From: JAIBJN01 sp963775625
Lineage (GTDB): Bacteria > Actinomycetota > Thermoleophilia > Gaiellales > Gaiellaceae
Assembly (NCBI GenBank): GCA_963775625.1
Contig: CAVZJM010000009.1
Span: 81,752-145,751 of the forward strand
Direction of reading: 5' to 3'
DNA: 64,000 nt
Shown: positions 42,655 to 50,280 of the stretch, one piece after another
Numbering within the stretch: position 1 is the stretch's first letter
How the letters are laid out: the number at the start of each line of letters is the position of its first letter
The notes under the pieces: model-generated
The model's database searches: none
What the model saw: the letters and a program-made list of their open reading frames with translations, nothing else
What the model was told of the DNA's origin: nothing
Translations under genes and position numbers: made by a program

Positions 42655-43919
42655 GCGGGCAGGGCCTCCGCCGGAGCGTCGACGTCCACGCCGGGCGGGC
42701 CGCTGTACGGGTAGCTGTCGGTCAGGAGGCTGAGATAGGCGGTGGTCTGCGCGCTATAGCCGAGCGCGAAGGCACCCAGCCCCCGCAGACCGCGCGGCAT
42801 GCGCCCGAGGAAGAGCCCGACGAACCAGCCGAAGAGCGCGATGACGCAGAGGACGCCGCCGAGGGTCGAGGTGAGCAGGTTCGCCGGATAGGCGAGGGGA
42901 AGGCGGAAGAGCGTCTTGAGCCGGTGCTGCCGCGCGGGCGGGTCGACCCGAACGTCGACCGGATAGCTGCCGGCCGTGCCGGCGAAGCCGGGGAAGGGGT
43001 TGGCGACGAGCGTGAGGAACGCGAAGACGTGCGTCTGATAGCGGAGCCACGCGGCGAGGAACCGGTGGAAGGGGGCCGGCAGCCGGCCGAGGGCGAGCGC
43101 CGCAAGCCAACCGAGGACGATGACGACCAACGCGGCGACCGACCAGAGAAACAGCCACACCAGGTGCGGCAACGTCAGCAGGAGCCGGAAGAACACGGTG
43201 AGGCGGCTGCGCCGGAGATCGTCCTCGTCGAGCCTCACCGACACCGGCCTGTACGGAGGCGCCTGGGGCTGAGGCTGCCTCGGGTCGGCGTCGGGATAGC
43301 GGTCCGTGACCAGGAACAGGTACCCCCAGGTCTGGGCGCCGTAGCGGAGGGCATACGCGAGCAGATCCCGGAAGCCGGTCGGCATGCGCCCCAGCACCAG
43401 GCAGGCGAACCAGGCGAGGAACGCCACCACGAGCCCGACGCCCCAGAGGTAGAAGTAGGCGAAGCTCTGCCCCGTCTGCTCGTCGTAGACGGTGCCGGCG
43501 ACAGGAAGCACGAGGAGCCAGGAGGCGATGACCAGGGCGGGCCACGCCAGGACGAGCCGAAACAGCGTCTTCCACCGGCTTTGGCGCGCCGGGTCGTCGA
43601 TCTCGAGGTCGATCGGGTAGCTGCCGGCCCGCCCGGTAAAGCCCGGAAAGGGGTTCCCGGCGAGGAAGACGAACGCGAGGACATGGGTGGCGTAGCGGAC
43701 CAGCGGGCCGAAGAAGCGCCACAGAGGCTCCGGCAGCCGGCCCAGGATCAGCGTCAGGAGCCACGCGATCGGCGCGACGAGGTACAGCGCAGCGGACAGC
43801 CAGATGCCGAGCCAGACGAAATGCGGGAGCGCGAGCCCGAGCCGGAAGAAGACGGTCAGCCGCGAGCGCCTCAGGTCGTCGCCGACGACCAAGCGGATGG
43901 GGTGCGGCTCCATCGCCAC
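42615..43919 (-). CDS. DUF4389 membrane protein with internal duplication
   Basis: This 434-residue polytopic protein is made of two copies of a DUF4389-like unit. The motif DDLRRSRLTVFFRL occurs near residues 14 and 237. Each copy then has LALPHFVWL / LTLPHLVWL, ALGRLPEP / ALGRLPAP, and FAFLTLVANPFPGFAGTAGSYPVD-type blocks. Each half has about four transmembrane helices. Function is unknown. The downstream overlap with the M48 protease (40 bases) suggests that the two proteins work or are at least made together. Starts at GTG 43919 or ATG 43913 are both possible; no ribosome site decides. Confidence 0.8.
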   Translation of the reverse strand: MAMEPHPIRLVVGDDLRRSRLTVFFRLGLALPHFVWLGIWLSAALYLVAPIAWLLTLILGRLPEPLWRFFGPLVRYATHVLAFVFLAGNPFPGFTGRAGSYPIDLEIDDPARQSRWKTLFRLVLAWPALVIASWLLVLPVAGTVYDEQTGQSFAYFYLWGVGLVVAFLAWFACLVLGRMPTGFRDLLAYALRYGAQTWGYLFLVTDRYPDADPRQPQPQAPPYRPVSVRLDEDDLRRSRLTVFFRLLLTLPHLVWLFLWSVAALVVIVLGWLAALALGRLPAPFHRFLAAWLRYQTHVFAFLTLVANPFPGFAGTAGSYPVDVRVDPPARQHRLKTLFRLPLAYPANLLTSTLGGVLCVIALFGWFVGLFLGRMPRGLRGLGAFALGYSAQTTAYLSLLTDSYPYSGPPGVDVDAPAEALPAWPGPLRPPSLSS

Positions 43920-43959
43920 GGATTATCGGTCATGCGTTCGGACGCCTGAAGCCGGCGCC

Positions 43960-43989
43960 TTGACGTGCCCCTCCGCGCTCGCCTACGCT
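43960..43989 (+). promoter_or_regulatory. trp operon promoter
   Basis: TTGACG (43960-43965) and TACGCT (43984-43989) are spaced by 18 bases. Transcription is expected near 43996, practically at the ATG of the leader peptide (43998), so the leader would be translated as a leaderless message. Confidence 0.65.
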
Positions 43990-43997
43990 CCCGGCAG

Positions 43998-44063
43998 ATG
44001 ACCCCTCCCGTCCGCACCTGGTGGGCCTGGCGCCGCGAGCGGAGCGGGAGCGTCGCCTGCTAG
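43998..44063 (+). CDS. trpL: trp leader peptide
   Basis: This short frame has 21 codons, from ATG 43998 to TAG 44061-44063. Trp codons at 44019, 44022 and 44028 give the order Trp-Trp-Ala-Trp, preceded by MTPPVRT and followed by an Arg-rich end. Three Trp codons in four, directly upstream of trpE, are the hallmark of an attenuation leader: ribosomes stall there when charged tRNA-Trp is scarce. There is no Shine-Dalgarno sequence, which fits a leaderless start. Confidence 0.85.
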   Translation: MTPPVRTWWAWRRERSGSVAC

Positions 44064-44120
44064 CCCAGAGGCATCCTCACAAGCCGCTCCGCTCGTAGAC
44101 CCCCGCCAGGAGGGTCTTTT
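44026..44120 (+). promoter_or_regulatory. trp attenuator with alternative helices
   Basis: Three helices can be read. (a) 44036-44047 pairs perfectly with 44084-44095 (CGAGCGGAGCGG/CCGCTCCGCTCG, 12 bp). (b) CCTGGCG at 44026-44032, overlapping the third Trp codon, pairs with CGCCAGG at 44104-44110. (c) AGACCC (44097-44102) pairs with GGGTCT (44112-44117), followed by TTTT, a terminator-like hairpin. The trpE ribosome site AGGAGGG (44108-44114) lies within (b) and (c), so translation of trpE can also be blocked. Helix (a) nests inside (b). Stalling at the Trp codons would prevent (b). Confidence 0.75.
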
Positions 44121-44123
44121 CGT

Positions 44124-45380
44124 ATGCCCGTGACCAAAGCGTCGAACATCCACGCCGACCTGATCACCCCGCTCGGGGCCTACCTGAGGCTGCGCACCGG
44201 CGGGCGGGCCGGCTTTCTGCTCGAGTCCGTCGAGAAGGGGCGACTTGGCCGGCACAGCCTCGTGGGCGCGGGCTCGCGGCTCGTCACCTTCGCCGAGGCC
44301 GAGCAGGAGGTCACGGCGGGCCGCCCCGTCGTCGGCTACCTCGGCTACGACCACGTCACCGTGCTGGAGCCGACGGTTCCCCTGCCGGCGGCCGGCCCGG
44401 AGCTGCCGGAGAGCCGCTTCGTCGTGGCCGACACCCTCGTCCGCTTCGATCACGTTGCGAGCGTCGCCGACGTGCTGGCGGGCGATCCGGCCGAGGTCTC
44501 CGCGCGTCTGGCCGGGGAGGTCAGCGAGAAGGCGGCGACCGCGCCCCGGGCCGCCCGGACCCGGCGCTTCCCCTCGCGGGAGGCCTACGAGGACGGCGTC
44601 CGGCGGGCCAAGGAGCACATCCGCGCGGGCGACGCCTTCCAGATCGTGCTCTCGCAACGGGCTGAGCGGCCGACCGGCGTGTCGGCGCTCGCGCTCTACC
44701 GCTCGCTCCGGCGCATCAATCCGTCCCCGTACCACTTCCTGCTCGAGCTGGACGGGATCTCCCTCGTCGGCTCCTCCCCGGAGACCCTCGTCAAGCTGGA
44801 GGGCAGGCGGGCCTCGCTGAACCCGATAGCCGGGACGACCAGCCCCGGTGCGGGTGACGCCGAGCGCCTGCTCGCGTCCGAGAAGGACAAGGCCGAGCAC
44901 GTGATGCTCGTCGACCTCGGCCGCAACGACCTCTCGCGCGTCTGCGCGCCCGGCACCGTCCACGTCGTCCGCTTCCTCGAGGCCGAGCGCTACTCGCACG
45001 TGACGCATCTCGTCTCGGAGGTCGCCGGGGAGCTCATGCCCGGTCGGACCGGGTTCGACCTCCTGCGTGCCTGCTTCCCGGCTGGAACCGTCTCGGGCGC
45101 GCCCAAGGTGCGCGCCATGCAGATCATCTCCGAGCTCGAGGGCTACCGGCGCGGCCCGTACGCCGGAGCGGTCGGGTACGCCTTGCCGGACGGGTCGCTG
45201 GACACCTGCATCGCCATCCGCACGGTGATCCTGGCCGACGGTCTCGCCAGGCTGCAGGCCGGCGCGGGCCTGGTCGCTGACTCCGACCCGGCGGCGGAGC
45301 ACGACGAGTGCCTGCGAAAGCTCGCCGCCCTCGAAGCGGCGCTCGCCGACGCGGAGCAGAATGAGAAGACCCAGCTGTGA
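44124..45380 (+). CDS. trpE: Anthranilate synthase component I
   Basis: This 418-residue protein forms anthranilate from chorismate with ammonia from TrpG. The tryptophan feedback site LLES appears at about residues 32-35 (GFLLESVEKG). Catalytic-domain motifs follow: AFQIVLSQR, SPETLVKLEG, PIAGTTSPG, DLGRNDLSRVC, and FPAGTVSGAPKVRAM. It is shorter than many TrpE proteins (about 500) because the N-terminal half is compact. It starts at ATG 44124 after AGGAGGG, which lies inside the attenuator. Its stop overlaps trpG in GTGA. It is intact. Confidence 0.95.
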   Translation: MPVTKASNIHADLITPLGAYLRLRTGGRAGFLLESVEKGRLGRHSLVGAGSRLVTFAEAEQEVTAGRPVVGYLGYDHVTVLEPTVPLPAAGPELPESRFVVADTLVRFDHVASVADVLAGDPAEVSARLAGEVSEKAATAPRAARTRRFPSREAYEDGVRRAKEHIRAGDAFQIVLSQRAERPTGVSALALYRSLRRINPSPYHFLLELDGISLVGSSPETLVKLEGRRASLNPIAGTTSPGAGDAERLLASEKDKAEHVMLVDLGRNDLSRVCAPGTVHVVRFLEAERYSHVTHLVSEVAGELMPGRTGFDLLRACFPAGTVSGAPKVRAMQIISELEGYRRGPYAGAVGYALPDGSLDTCIAIRTVILADGLARLQAGAGLVADSDPAAEHDECLRKLAALEAALADAEQNEKTQL

Positions 45381-45940
45381 TCCTCCTCGTCGACAACTAC
45401 GACAGCTTCACCTACAACCTCGCGCACCTCTTCCAGGAGCTGGGCGCAGAGGTGACGGTGCTCCGGAACGACGCGATCGACGCGGACGGCGCCGAGCGGC
45501 TCGAGCCGACCCATCTCGTCATCTCGCCCGGTCCCGGGCGGCCGGAGGACGCGGGCGCGTCGGTCGACATCGTGCGCCGCCTGGGGCCGCACGTCCCGAC
45601 GCTCGGCGTCTGCCTCGGCCACCAGGCGATCGTGCAGGCCTTCGGCGGGGAGATCGGTCAGGCGCACAGGCTCCTGCACGGGAAGGCGAGCGCCGTCACG
45701 CACGACGGCCACGGCATCTTCGAGGGGCTCCCGGATCCGTTGGAAGGCGGGCGCTACCACTCGCTCGCCGCGACCGTCGTCCCGGAGGAGCTCGAGGTCT
45801 GTGCGACCGCCGACGACGGCGAGGTGATGGCCGTGCGCCATCGCGAGCTTCCGGTGGTCGGTATCCAGTTCCACCCGGAGTCGGTTCTCACGCCGGACGG
45901 GCCGGCGCTCGGCCGCAACTTCCTCGAGGGCAAGCGATGA
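45377..45940 (+). CDS. trpG: Anthranilate synthase glutaminase component II
   Basis: This 187-residue class I glutamine amidotransferase supplies ammonia to TrpE. It has ILLVDNYDSFTYNLAHLFQ at the N-terminus, ISPGPGRPEDAG, and the nucleophile Cys in TLGVCLGHQAI (about residue 79). The catalytic His-Glu pair lies in GIQFHPESVLT. GTG start codon at 45377 overlaps the trpE stop, and the stop overlaps trpD in ATGA. Length and motifs are standard. The same family includes PabA, so a shared role in folate synthesis is possible if no pabA exists elsewhere. Confidence 0.94.
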   Translation: MILLVDNYDSFTYNLAHLFQELGAEVTVLRNDAIDADGAERLEPTHLVISPGPGRPEDAGASVDIVRRLGPHVPTLGVCLGHQAIVQAFGGEIGQAHRLLHGKASAVTHDGHGIFEGLPDPLEGGRYHSLAATVVPEELEVCATADDGEVMAVRHRELPVVGIQFHPESVLTPDGPALGRNFLEGKR

Positions 45941-46965
45941 CGATCCAGGAGGCGCTCGCCCAGCTGCTCGACGGGCGCGACCTCACGCGCGGCGAGGCGC
46001 GCGACGTCATGAACCAGATCATGAGCGGCGAGGCGACCCCGGCTCAGATGGGCGGCTTCCTGGTCGCGCTGCGGCTGAAAGGCGAGCGCGCGGACGAGAT
46101 CGCGGGGTGTGCAGAGGCGATGCGCGAGCACGTCCTCTCGGTGCGGCCGCAGCGGGAGGATCTGGTGGACACGGCAGGGACGGGCGGCGACGGCGCGCGC
46201 ACGTTCAACATCTCGACGGCGGCGGCCCTGGTGGCGGCCGCTGCAGGCGCCGGCGTGGCCAAGCACGGCAACCGCGCCGTCTCCTCGGCGTCAGGGTCGG
46301 CGGACGTGCTCGAGGCGCTCGGCTTCCGGCTCGACCTGGCGCCCCCGCAGATCGAGCGTTCGATCGACGAGCTCGGCTTCGGCTTCCTCTTCGCGCAGGC
46401 ACACCATCCGGCGATGCGCTACGCGGCGCCCGTCCGCCGCGAGCTGGCGACGCGCACGGTCTTCAACGTCCTCGGGCCCTTGACCAACCCGGCCGGAGCG
46501 CGGGCTCAGGTGGTCGGCGTCTACGCTCCGGAGCTGGTGGAGACGATCGCCTCGGTGCTGGCGACCCTCGGCGCGCGGCGCGCGTTCGTCGTTCACGGCG
46601 CCGGGGGGATCGACGAGCTCTCGCCGGCGGGGCCGAACCTCGTCTGCGAGGTCGTGGACGGCGACGTCACGCGGCGCGAGATCGACCCGCAGGACTTCGG
46701 GGTCCCCCGCTGCTCCACGGCCGATCTCGCCGGCGGCACGCCCGCGGAGAACGCCGTCGTCGTCCGCGAGATCCTGGCCGGCGAGCCCGGGCCGAAGCGG
46801 GAGGCCGTGCTGCTGAACGCTGCGGGCGCAATCGCCGCCGCCGGCCACGCCGAGGATCTCGCGGAGGGCTACGGCCTGGCGGCGGAGGCGGTCGACTCCG
46901 GAGCCGCCGCCGAGCGCCTGGAGGCGCTCGTCGCCTTCTCCCAGCAGGAGGCCGTGTCCCCATGA
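45937..46965 (+). CDS. trpD: Anthranilate phosphoribosyltransferase
   Basis: This 342-residue enzyme joins anthranilate to PRPP. It starts at ATG 45937 in an ATGA overlap with trpG. Signature blocks are DTAGTGGDGARTFNISTAAALVAA (the PRPP loop), KHGNRAVSSASGSADVLEALG, FLFAQAHHPAMRYAAPVRRELATRTVFNVLGPLTNPA in two parts, and VHGAGGIDELSPAG. It is intact. It is the last gene of the first operon half: instead of the close coupling seen elsewhere, a 195-base palindromic segment follows before trpCF. Confidence 0.95.
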   Translation: MTIQEALAQLLDGRDLTRGEARDVMNQIMSGEATPAQMGGFLVALRLKGERADEIAGCAEAMREHVLSVRPQREDLVDTAGTGGDGARTFNISTAAALVAAAAGAGVAKHGNRAVSSASGSADVLEALGFRLDLAPPQIERSIDELGFGFLFAQAHHPAMRYAAPVRRELATRTVFNVLGPLTNPAGARAQVVGVYAPELVETIASVLATLGARRAFVVHGAGGIDELSPAGPNLVCEVVDGDVTRREIDPQDFGVPRCSTADLAGGTPAENAVVVREILAGEPGPKREAVLLNAAGAIAAAGHAEDLAEGYGLAAEAVDSGAAAERLEALVAFSQQEAVSP

Positions 46966-47160
46966 GCCACGCCCGGGGTCTGACCCCTTCCACAGCGCGA
47001 TGAGGACACGTCCGCCGGCTCATGCCGCACTACCACAGCCTCCCGGCCCTCCGGCGCGTGCCGCGCTCCGTCCACAGTTTTCGCCACCGAACACCGTCCC
47101 CCGCGGCCACGTCCGGGGTCAGACCCGGGACGTGGCCGTTTGGGGCAGGCAGACGGGCTG
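46966..47160. repeat. Palindromic insertion between trpD and trpCF
   Basis: GGGGTCTGACCCC at 46975-46987 is mirrored by a 33-base perfect-stem hairpin at 47105-47137 (GGCCACGTCC/GGACGTGGCC around GGGTCAGACCC). Both contexts read CCACG(C/T)CCGGGGTC, so the segment is bounded by related inverted repeats about 130 bases apart, a MITE- or REP-like layout. It interrupts an operon that is otherwise coupled by four-base overlaps. No gene is supported inside. Confidence 0.65.
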
Positions 47161-48330
47161 ATGGGGCGCTTCAGGGAAGCGCTGGCGCAGAAGGGGCTCC
47201 GCGCGATCGCGGAGGTCAAGCGCCGCTCGCCGTCGGCGGGAGACCTGCGGCCGCACGCCGACCCCGCGGCGCTGGCGAAGGCATTCCAGGAGAACGGCGC
47301 GGCCGCGGTCTCGATCCTCGTCGACGAGCGCTTCGGGGGCACCCTCGACGACCTGGCCGCCGCGCGCGCGGCGACGACCGTGCCCCTGCTGGCGAAGGGA
47401 TTCTTCGACGACCAGGGCGACCTGCTGCAGGCTCGGATCGCGGGCGCCGACGCGGCCCTCCTTCTGCTCCGCGACCTGAACGACGAGCAGGCGCGCCTCA
47501 TGCTGGGCGGCGCCCACGAGCTCGGGCTCGACCTCCTCGTCGAGGCGCACGACGCCGAGGAGCTCGCGCGCGCGGTCGCCCTCGACGCCGGCATCATCGG
47601 CATCAACGCGCGCGACCTCGGCACCTTCGAGATCGACCGCCGCGCGCAGCTCGCCCTCGTCGTCGACGCGCCTCGCGACCGCCTGGTCGTCGCCGAGAGC
47701 GCGATCAGCAACCGGGCCCAGGGAGCCGAGGCCGAGCTCGCGGGCGCCGACGCGATCCTCGTCGGCTCCACCCTGATGCGGGCGGACGACCCCGGGGCGA
47801 AGCTCGCCCAGCTCCTGGCCCGGCCGCTCGTGAAGGTCTGCGGGCTGACCCGCGAGGAGGACATCGCGGCCGCGGCCGAGGCGGGCGCCGACCTGGCGGG
47901 CTTCGTCCTCGCCGAGAGCCCACGGCGCGCCGAGGCGCCGTTACCCGTTCCCGAGACGATGCTCTCCGTCGCCGTCTGCGTCGGCGAGGCGGCGGACGCG
48001 GGCACCGACCTCGTCCAGCTCTACCCCGAGGAGGAGGGCCACCGCGCCCGCAACGGCGTCCTCCTCCGCGAGGGCGAGGCCGTGGCGATCGTGCGCGACC
48101 TGCCCTGGCTCGGCAGCGACGCGCGCCACTGGGACGAGGCGGCGGCAGTCTCGGGCCGCGTCCTCCTCGCCGGCGGGCTCGGCCCCGAGAATGTCCACGA
48201 CGCCGTCGAGGCCGTCCATCCCTGGGCCGTCGACGCCAGCCGCAGCCTCGAGCGGTCGCCGGGGGTCAAGGATCACGAGCGGATCCGCGCGTTCGTCGAG
48301 GCCGCCCGTCCCGAGGCAGTGCGGGCGTGA
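47161..48330 (+). CDS. trpCF: Fused indole-3-glycerol-phosphate synthase / phosphoribosylanthranilate isomerase
   Basis: This 389-residue bifunctional protein has two parts. Residues 1 to about 222 are TrpC: IAEVKRRSPSAG, LAKGFF, LLVEAHDAEEL, GINARDL, AESAIS and VGSTLMR. Residues from about 224 are TrpF: VKVCGLTREEDI with the catalytic Cys, VQLYPEEEG, GGLGPENV and AVDASRSLE with the catalytic Asp. The TrpC part has only about 20 residues before IAEVKRRSPS; usual TrpC proteins have about 40 to 50, so the N-terminal helix region is missing. The palindromic insertion lies directly upstream and may have removed it. A TTG at 47140 would add seven residues. Its stop overlaps trpB in GTGA. Confidence 0.9.
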   Translation: MGRFREALAQKGLRAIAEVKRRSPSAGDLRPHADPAALAKAFQENGAAAVSILVDERFGGTLDDLAAARAATTVPLLAKGFFDDQGDLLQARIAGADAALLLLRDLNDEQARLMLGGAHELGLDLLVEAHDAEELARAVALDAGIIGINARDLGTFEIDRRAQLALVVDAPRDRLVVAESAISNRAQGAEAELAGADAILVGSTLMRADDPGAKLAQLLARPLVKVCGLTREEDIAAAAEAGADLAGFVLAESPRRAEAPLPVPETMLSVAVCVGEAADAGTDLVQLYPEEEGHRARNGVLLREGEAVAIVRDLPWLGSDARHWDEAAAVSGRVLLAGGLGPENVHDAVEAVHPWAVDASRSLERSPGVKDHERIRAFVEAARPEAVRA

Positions 48331-49448
48331 GCATCACCGAGTACGGCGCCTACGGCGGGCAGTACGTTCCCGAGACACTGATGCCCGCGCTCGAGGAGCT
48401 CGAGCGGGGCTGGGAGGAGATCCGGGCCGACGGGAGCTTCGCGGCCGAGCTGGCCGAGCTGCGCCGAACCTACGTCGGCCGCCCGACGCCGCTCTACCTC
48501 GCCTCGCGCATCGGCGACGGACGCCGGATCTACCTGAAGCGCGAGGATCTCTGCCACACCGGGGCCCACAAGATCAACAACGCGGTCGGGCAGGCCCTGA
48601 TCGCCCGGGGGCTCGGCAAGCAGCGCGTCGTGGCCGAGACGGGTGCCGGCCAGCACGGCGTGGCCGCGGCCACGGTCTGTGCACGTTTCGGCCTGGAGTG
48701 CATCGTCTACATGGGCGCCGAGGACATGGAGCGCCAGAAGCCGAACGTCGAGAGGATGGGGCTGCTGGGCGCCGAGGTGCGGGCCGTCGAGTTCGGGACC
48801 CGCACGCTGAAGGAGGCGACGAGCGAGGCCATCCGCGACTGGATCACGAACGTCGAGACGACGCACTACCTGATCGGCTCTTGCGTCGGCCCGCATCCCT
48901 ACCCCGCGATCGTTGGCGATCTCCAGTCCGTCATCGGCCTCGAGGCGCGCGAGCAGATCGTGGACGCAGAGGGCAGGCTCCCGGACGCGGTGGTCGCGTG
49001 CGTGGGAGGCGGCTCGAACGCGATCGGCACCTTCGCCGGCTTCGTGGCGGACGACGATGTCCGGCTGTTCGGCGTCGAGGCGGCCGGCGCCGCGAGCCTG
49101 GGCACCGGGCGGCCAGGCGTGCTCCACGGCGCCCGCTCGTCGGTCCTCGCGGACGACGACGGCCAGATCGCCGACGCGCACTCGATCTCGGCCGGTCTCG
49201 ACTACCCTGGAGTCGGCCCCGAGCACGCCCACCTCCGCGACACCGGGCGCGCCGAGTATCTCCTGGCGACCGACGAGGAGGCGCTGGCCGCGCTGCATCT
49301 CCTCGCGGAGCGCGAAGGGATCATCGCCGCGCTCGAGCCCTCGCACGCGCTTGCCCGCGCGCTCGAGCTCGACGCCGAGCTGATCGTCGTCTGCCTTTCC
49401 GGGCGCGGCGACAAGGATCTCGCGGTCGTTCTCGCGCACGAGGCATGA
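48327..49448 (+). CDS. trpB: Tryptophan synthase beta subunit
   Basis: This 373-residue PLP enzyme condenses indole and serine to tryptophan. It starts at GTG 48327 in a GTGA overlap. The PLP Lys is in KREDLCHTGAHKINNAVGQ (about residue 82). ETGAGQHGVAAATVCARFGL, GSCVGPHPYPAIVGDLQSVIG, and the phosphate-binding VGGGSNAIGTF are present. SAGLDYPGVGPEHA and the C-terminal LSGRGDKDL complete the type 1 TrpB signature. It would channel indole from TrpA. It is intact. Confidence 0.96.
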   Translation: MSITEYGAYGGQYVPETLMPALEELERGWEEIRADGSFAAELAELRRTYVGRPTPLYLASRIGDGRRIYLKREDLCHTGAHKINNAVGQALIARGLGKQRVVAETGAGQHGVAAATVCARFGLECIVYMGAEDMERQKPNVERMGLLGAEVRAVEFGTRTLKEATSEAIRDWITNVETTHYLIGSCVGPHPYPAIVGDLQSVIGLEAREQIVDAEGRLPDAVVACVGGGSNAIGTFAGFVADDDVRLFGVEAAGAASLGTGRPGVLHGARSSVLADDDGQIADAHSISAGLDYPGVGPEHAHLRDTGRAEYLLATDEEALAALHLLAEREGIIAALEPSHALARALELDAELIVVCLSGRGDKDLAVVLAHEA

Positions 49449-50170
49449 GCAAGTCTCTCTCGATCTACCTGATGTCCTTCCCGGAGACGCCGGAGCTGGC
49501 CGAGGCGGCCGTCGAGGGGGGTGCCGACCTGCTGGAGCTCGGCTTCCCTTTCTCCGACCCGCTCGCCGACGGGCCCGTGATCCGACTAGCCGGAGAGCGC
49601 GCACTCGAGCGGGGAATGCGCACGCAGCGGTGTCTCGAGTGCCTGGCCGAGACACGGCGCCGGGTTGGCAAGGACGTGCCCCTGATCCCCATGACCTACA
49701 CGTCCATCCTCGAGGCGTACGGCTACGACCGCTTCTGGGAGGATGCAAGGGCGGCGGGCGCGACGAGCCTGATCGTCGCCGACCTCCCGCTCGAGGCCGC
49801 GCCGGAGCTTCCCCGCGTTCAGCTGGTTGCGCCGACGTCGGCGAGCGAGCGAATCGAGCTGGCCGCCTCGCGGACACACGGCTGGCTCTACCTCGTCTCG
49901 CTGACCGGCACGACCGGCGCGCGGGCGAGCGTCTCGCCACACCTCGAGGGTCTCGTCGCGCGCGCGCGAAGCGTGACGGCCGTGCCGCTCCTCGCCGGCT
50001 TCGGTATCTCGACGCCCGAGCAGGCCGGCGCCGCCGCTGCGCTCGCGGACGGCGTCGTCGTCGGGAGCCGGGCGGTGCAGATCGCGGACGAATCAGGGCC
50101 GGCCGGCCTGCGAGCCTATGTCGCATCGCTTCGCAACGCCGTGGACACGATCGCCGTCTCCGCCTCCTAG
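49445..50170 (+). CDS. trpA: Tryptophan synthase alpha subunit
   Basis: This 241-residue TIM-barrel enzyme cleaves indole-3-glycerol phosphate. It starts at ATG 49445 in an ATGA overlap with trpB. The catalytic Glu and Asp lie in LLELGFPFSDPLADGPVI (residues about 32-49). PMTYTSILEAYGYDRF and the phosphate site GFGISTPEQA are present. YLVSLTGTTGAR is the usual loop. It is somewhat short (typical 255-270), mainly at the N-terminus, which starts directly at strand 1. It is the last gene of the operon, followed by the 3' repeat motif and a terminator hairpin. Confidence 0.94.
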   Translation: MSKSLSIYLMSFPETPELAEAAVEGGADLLELGFPFSDPLADGPVIRLAGERALERGMRTQRCLECLAETRRRVGKDVPLIPMTYTSILEAYGYDRFWEDARAAGATSLIVADLPLEAAPELPRVQLVAPTSASERIELAASRTHGWLYLVSLTGTTGARASVSPHLEGLVARARSVTAVPLLAGFGISTPEQAGAAAALADGVVVGSRAVQIADESGPAGLRAYVASLRNAVDTIAVSAS

Positions 50171-50201
50171 TAGACGCCTGCGAGCTCGCTCAACTCTCCA
50201 G

Positions 50202-50280
50202 GGGCACCCCGTCCCACCACCCGCTTTCGAGCGTACTTCGAGGAAGCGCGCGTGTGTCACGGAATGTGCCGGGAGCGTGA
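50202..50280 (+). repeat. 3'-flanking repeat motif, copy A (downstream of trpA)
   Basis: About 32 bases after the trpA stop begins a segment that aligns with the minus strand of 54109-54200. Shared blocks are GGGGC(C)ACCCCG, CCACCACCC, CGAGGAA, ACGGA and GTGCCG-GAG-GTG. A helix CACCCGC (50218-50224) with GCGTGTG (50250-50256) corresponds to CACCCAC/GTGGGTG in the other copy, with one A-T to G-C exchange. It is probably a structured 3' UTR element. Confidence 0.6.

Noticed and set aside
50202..50280. RNase P RNA-like GAGGAA(AG) core in the 3' motif
   Set aside because: Only a few bases match, the motif is far too short, and the other conserved RNase P regions are absent.
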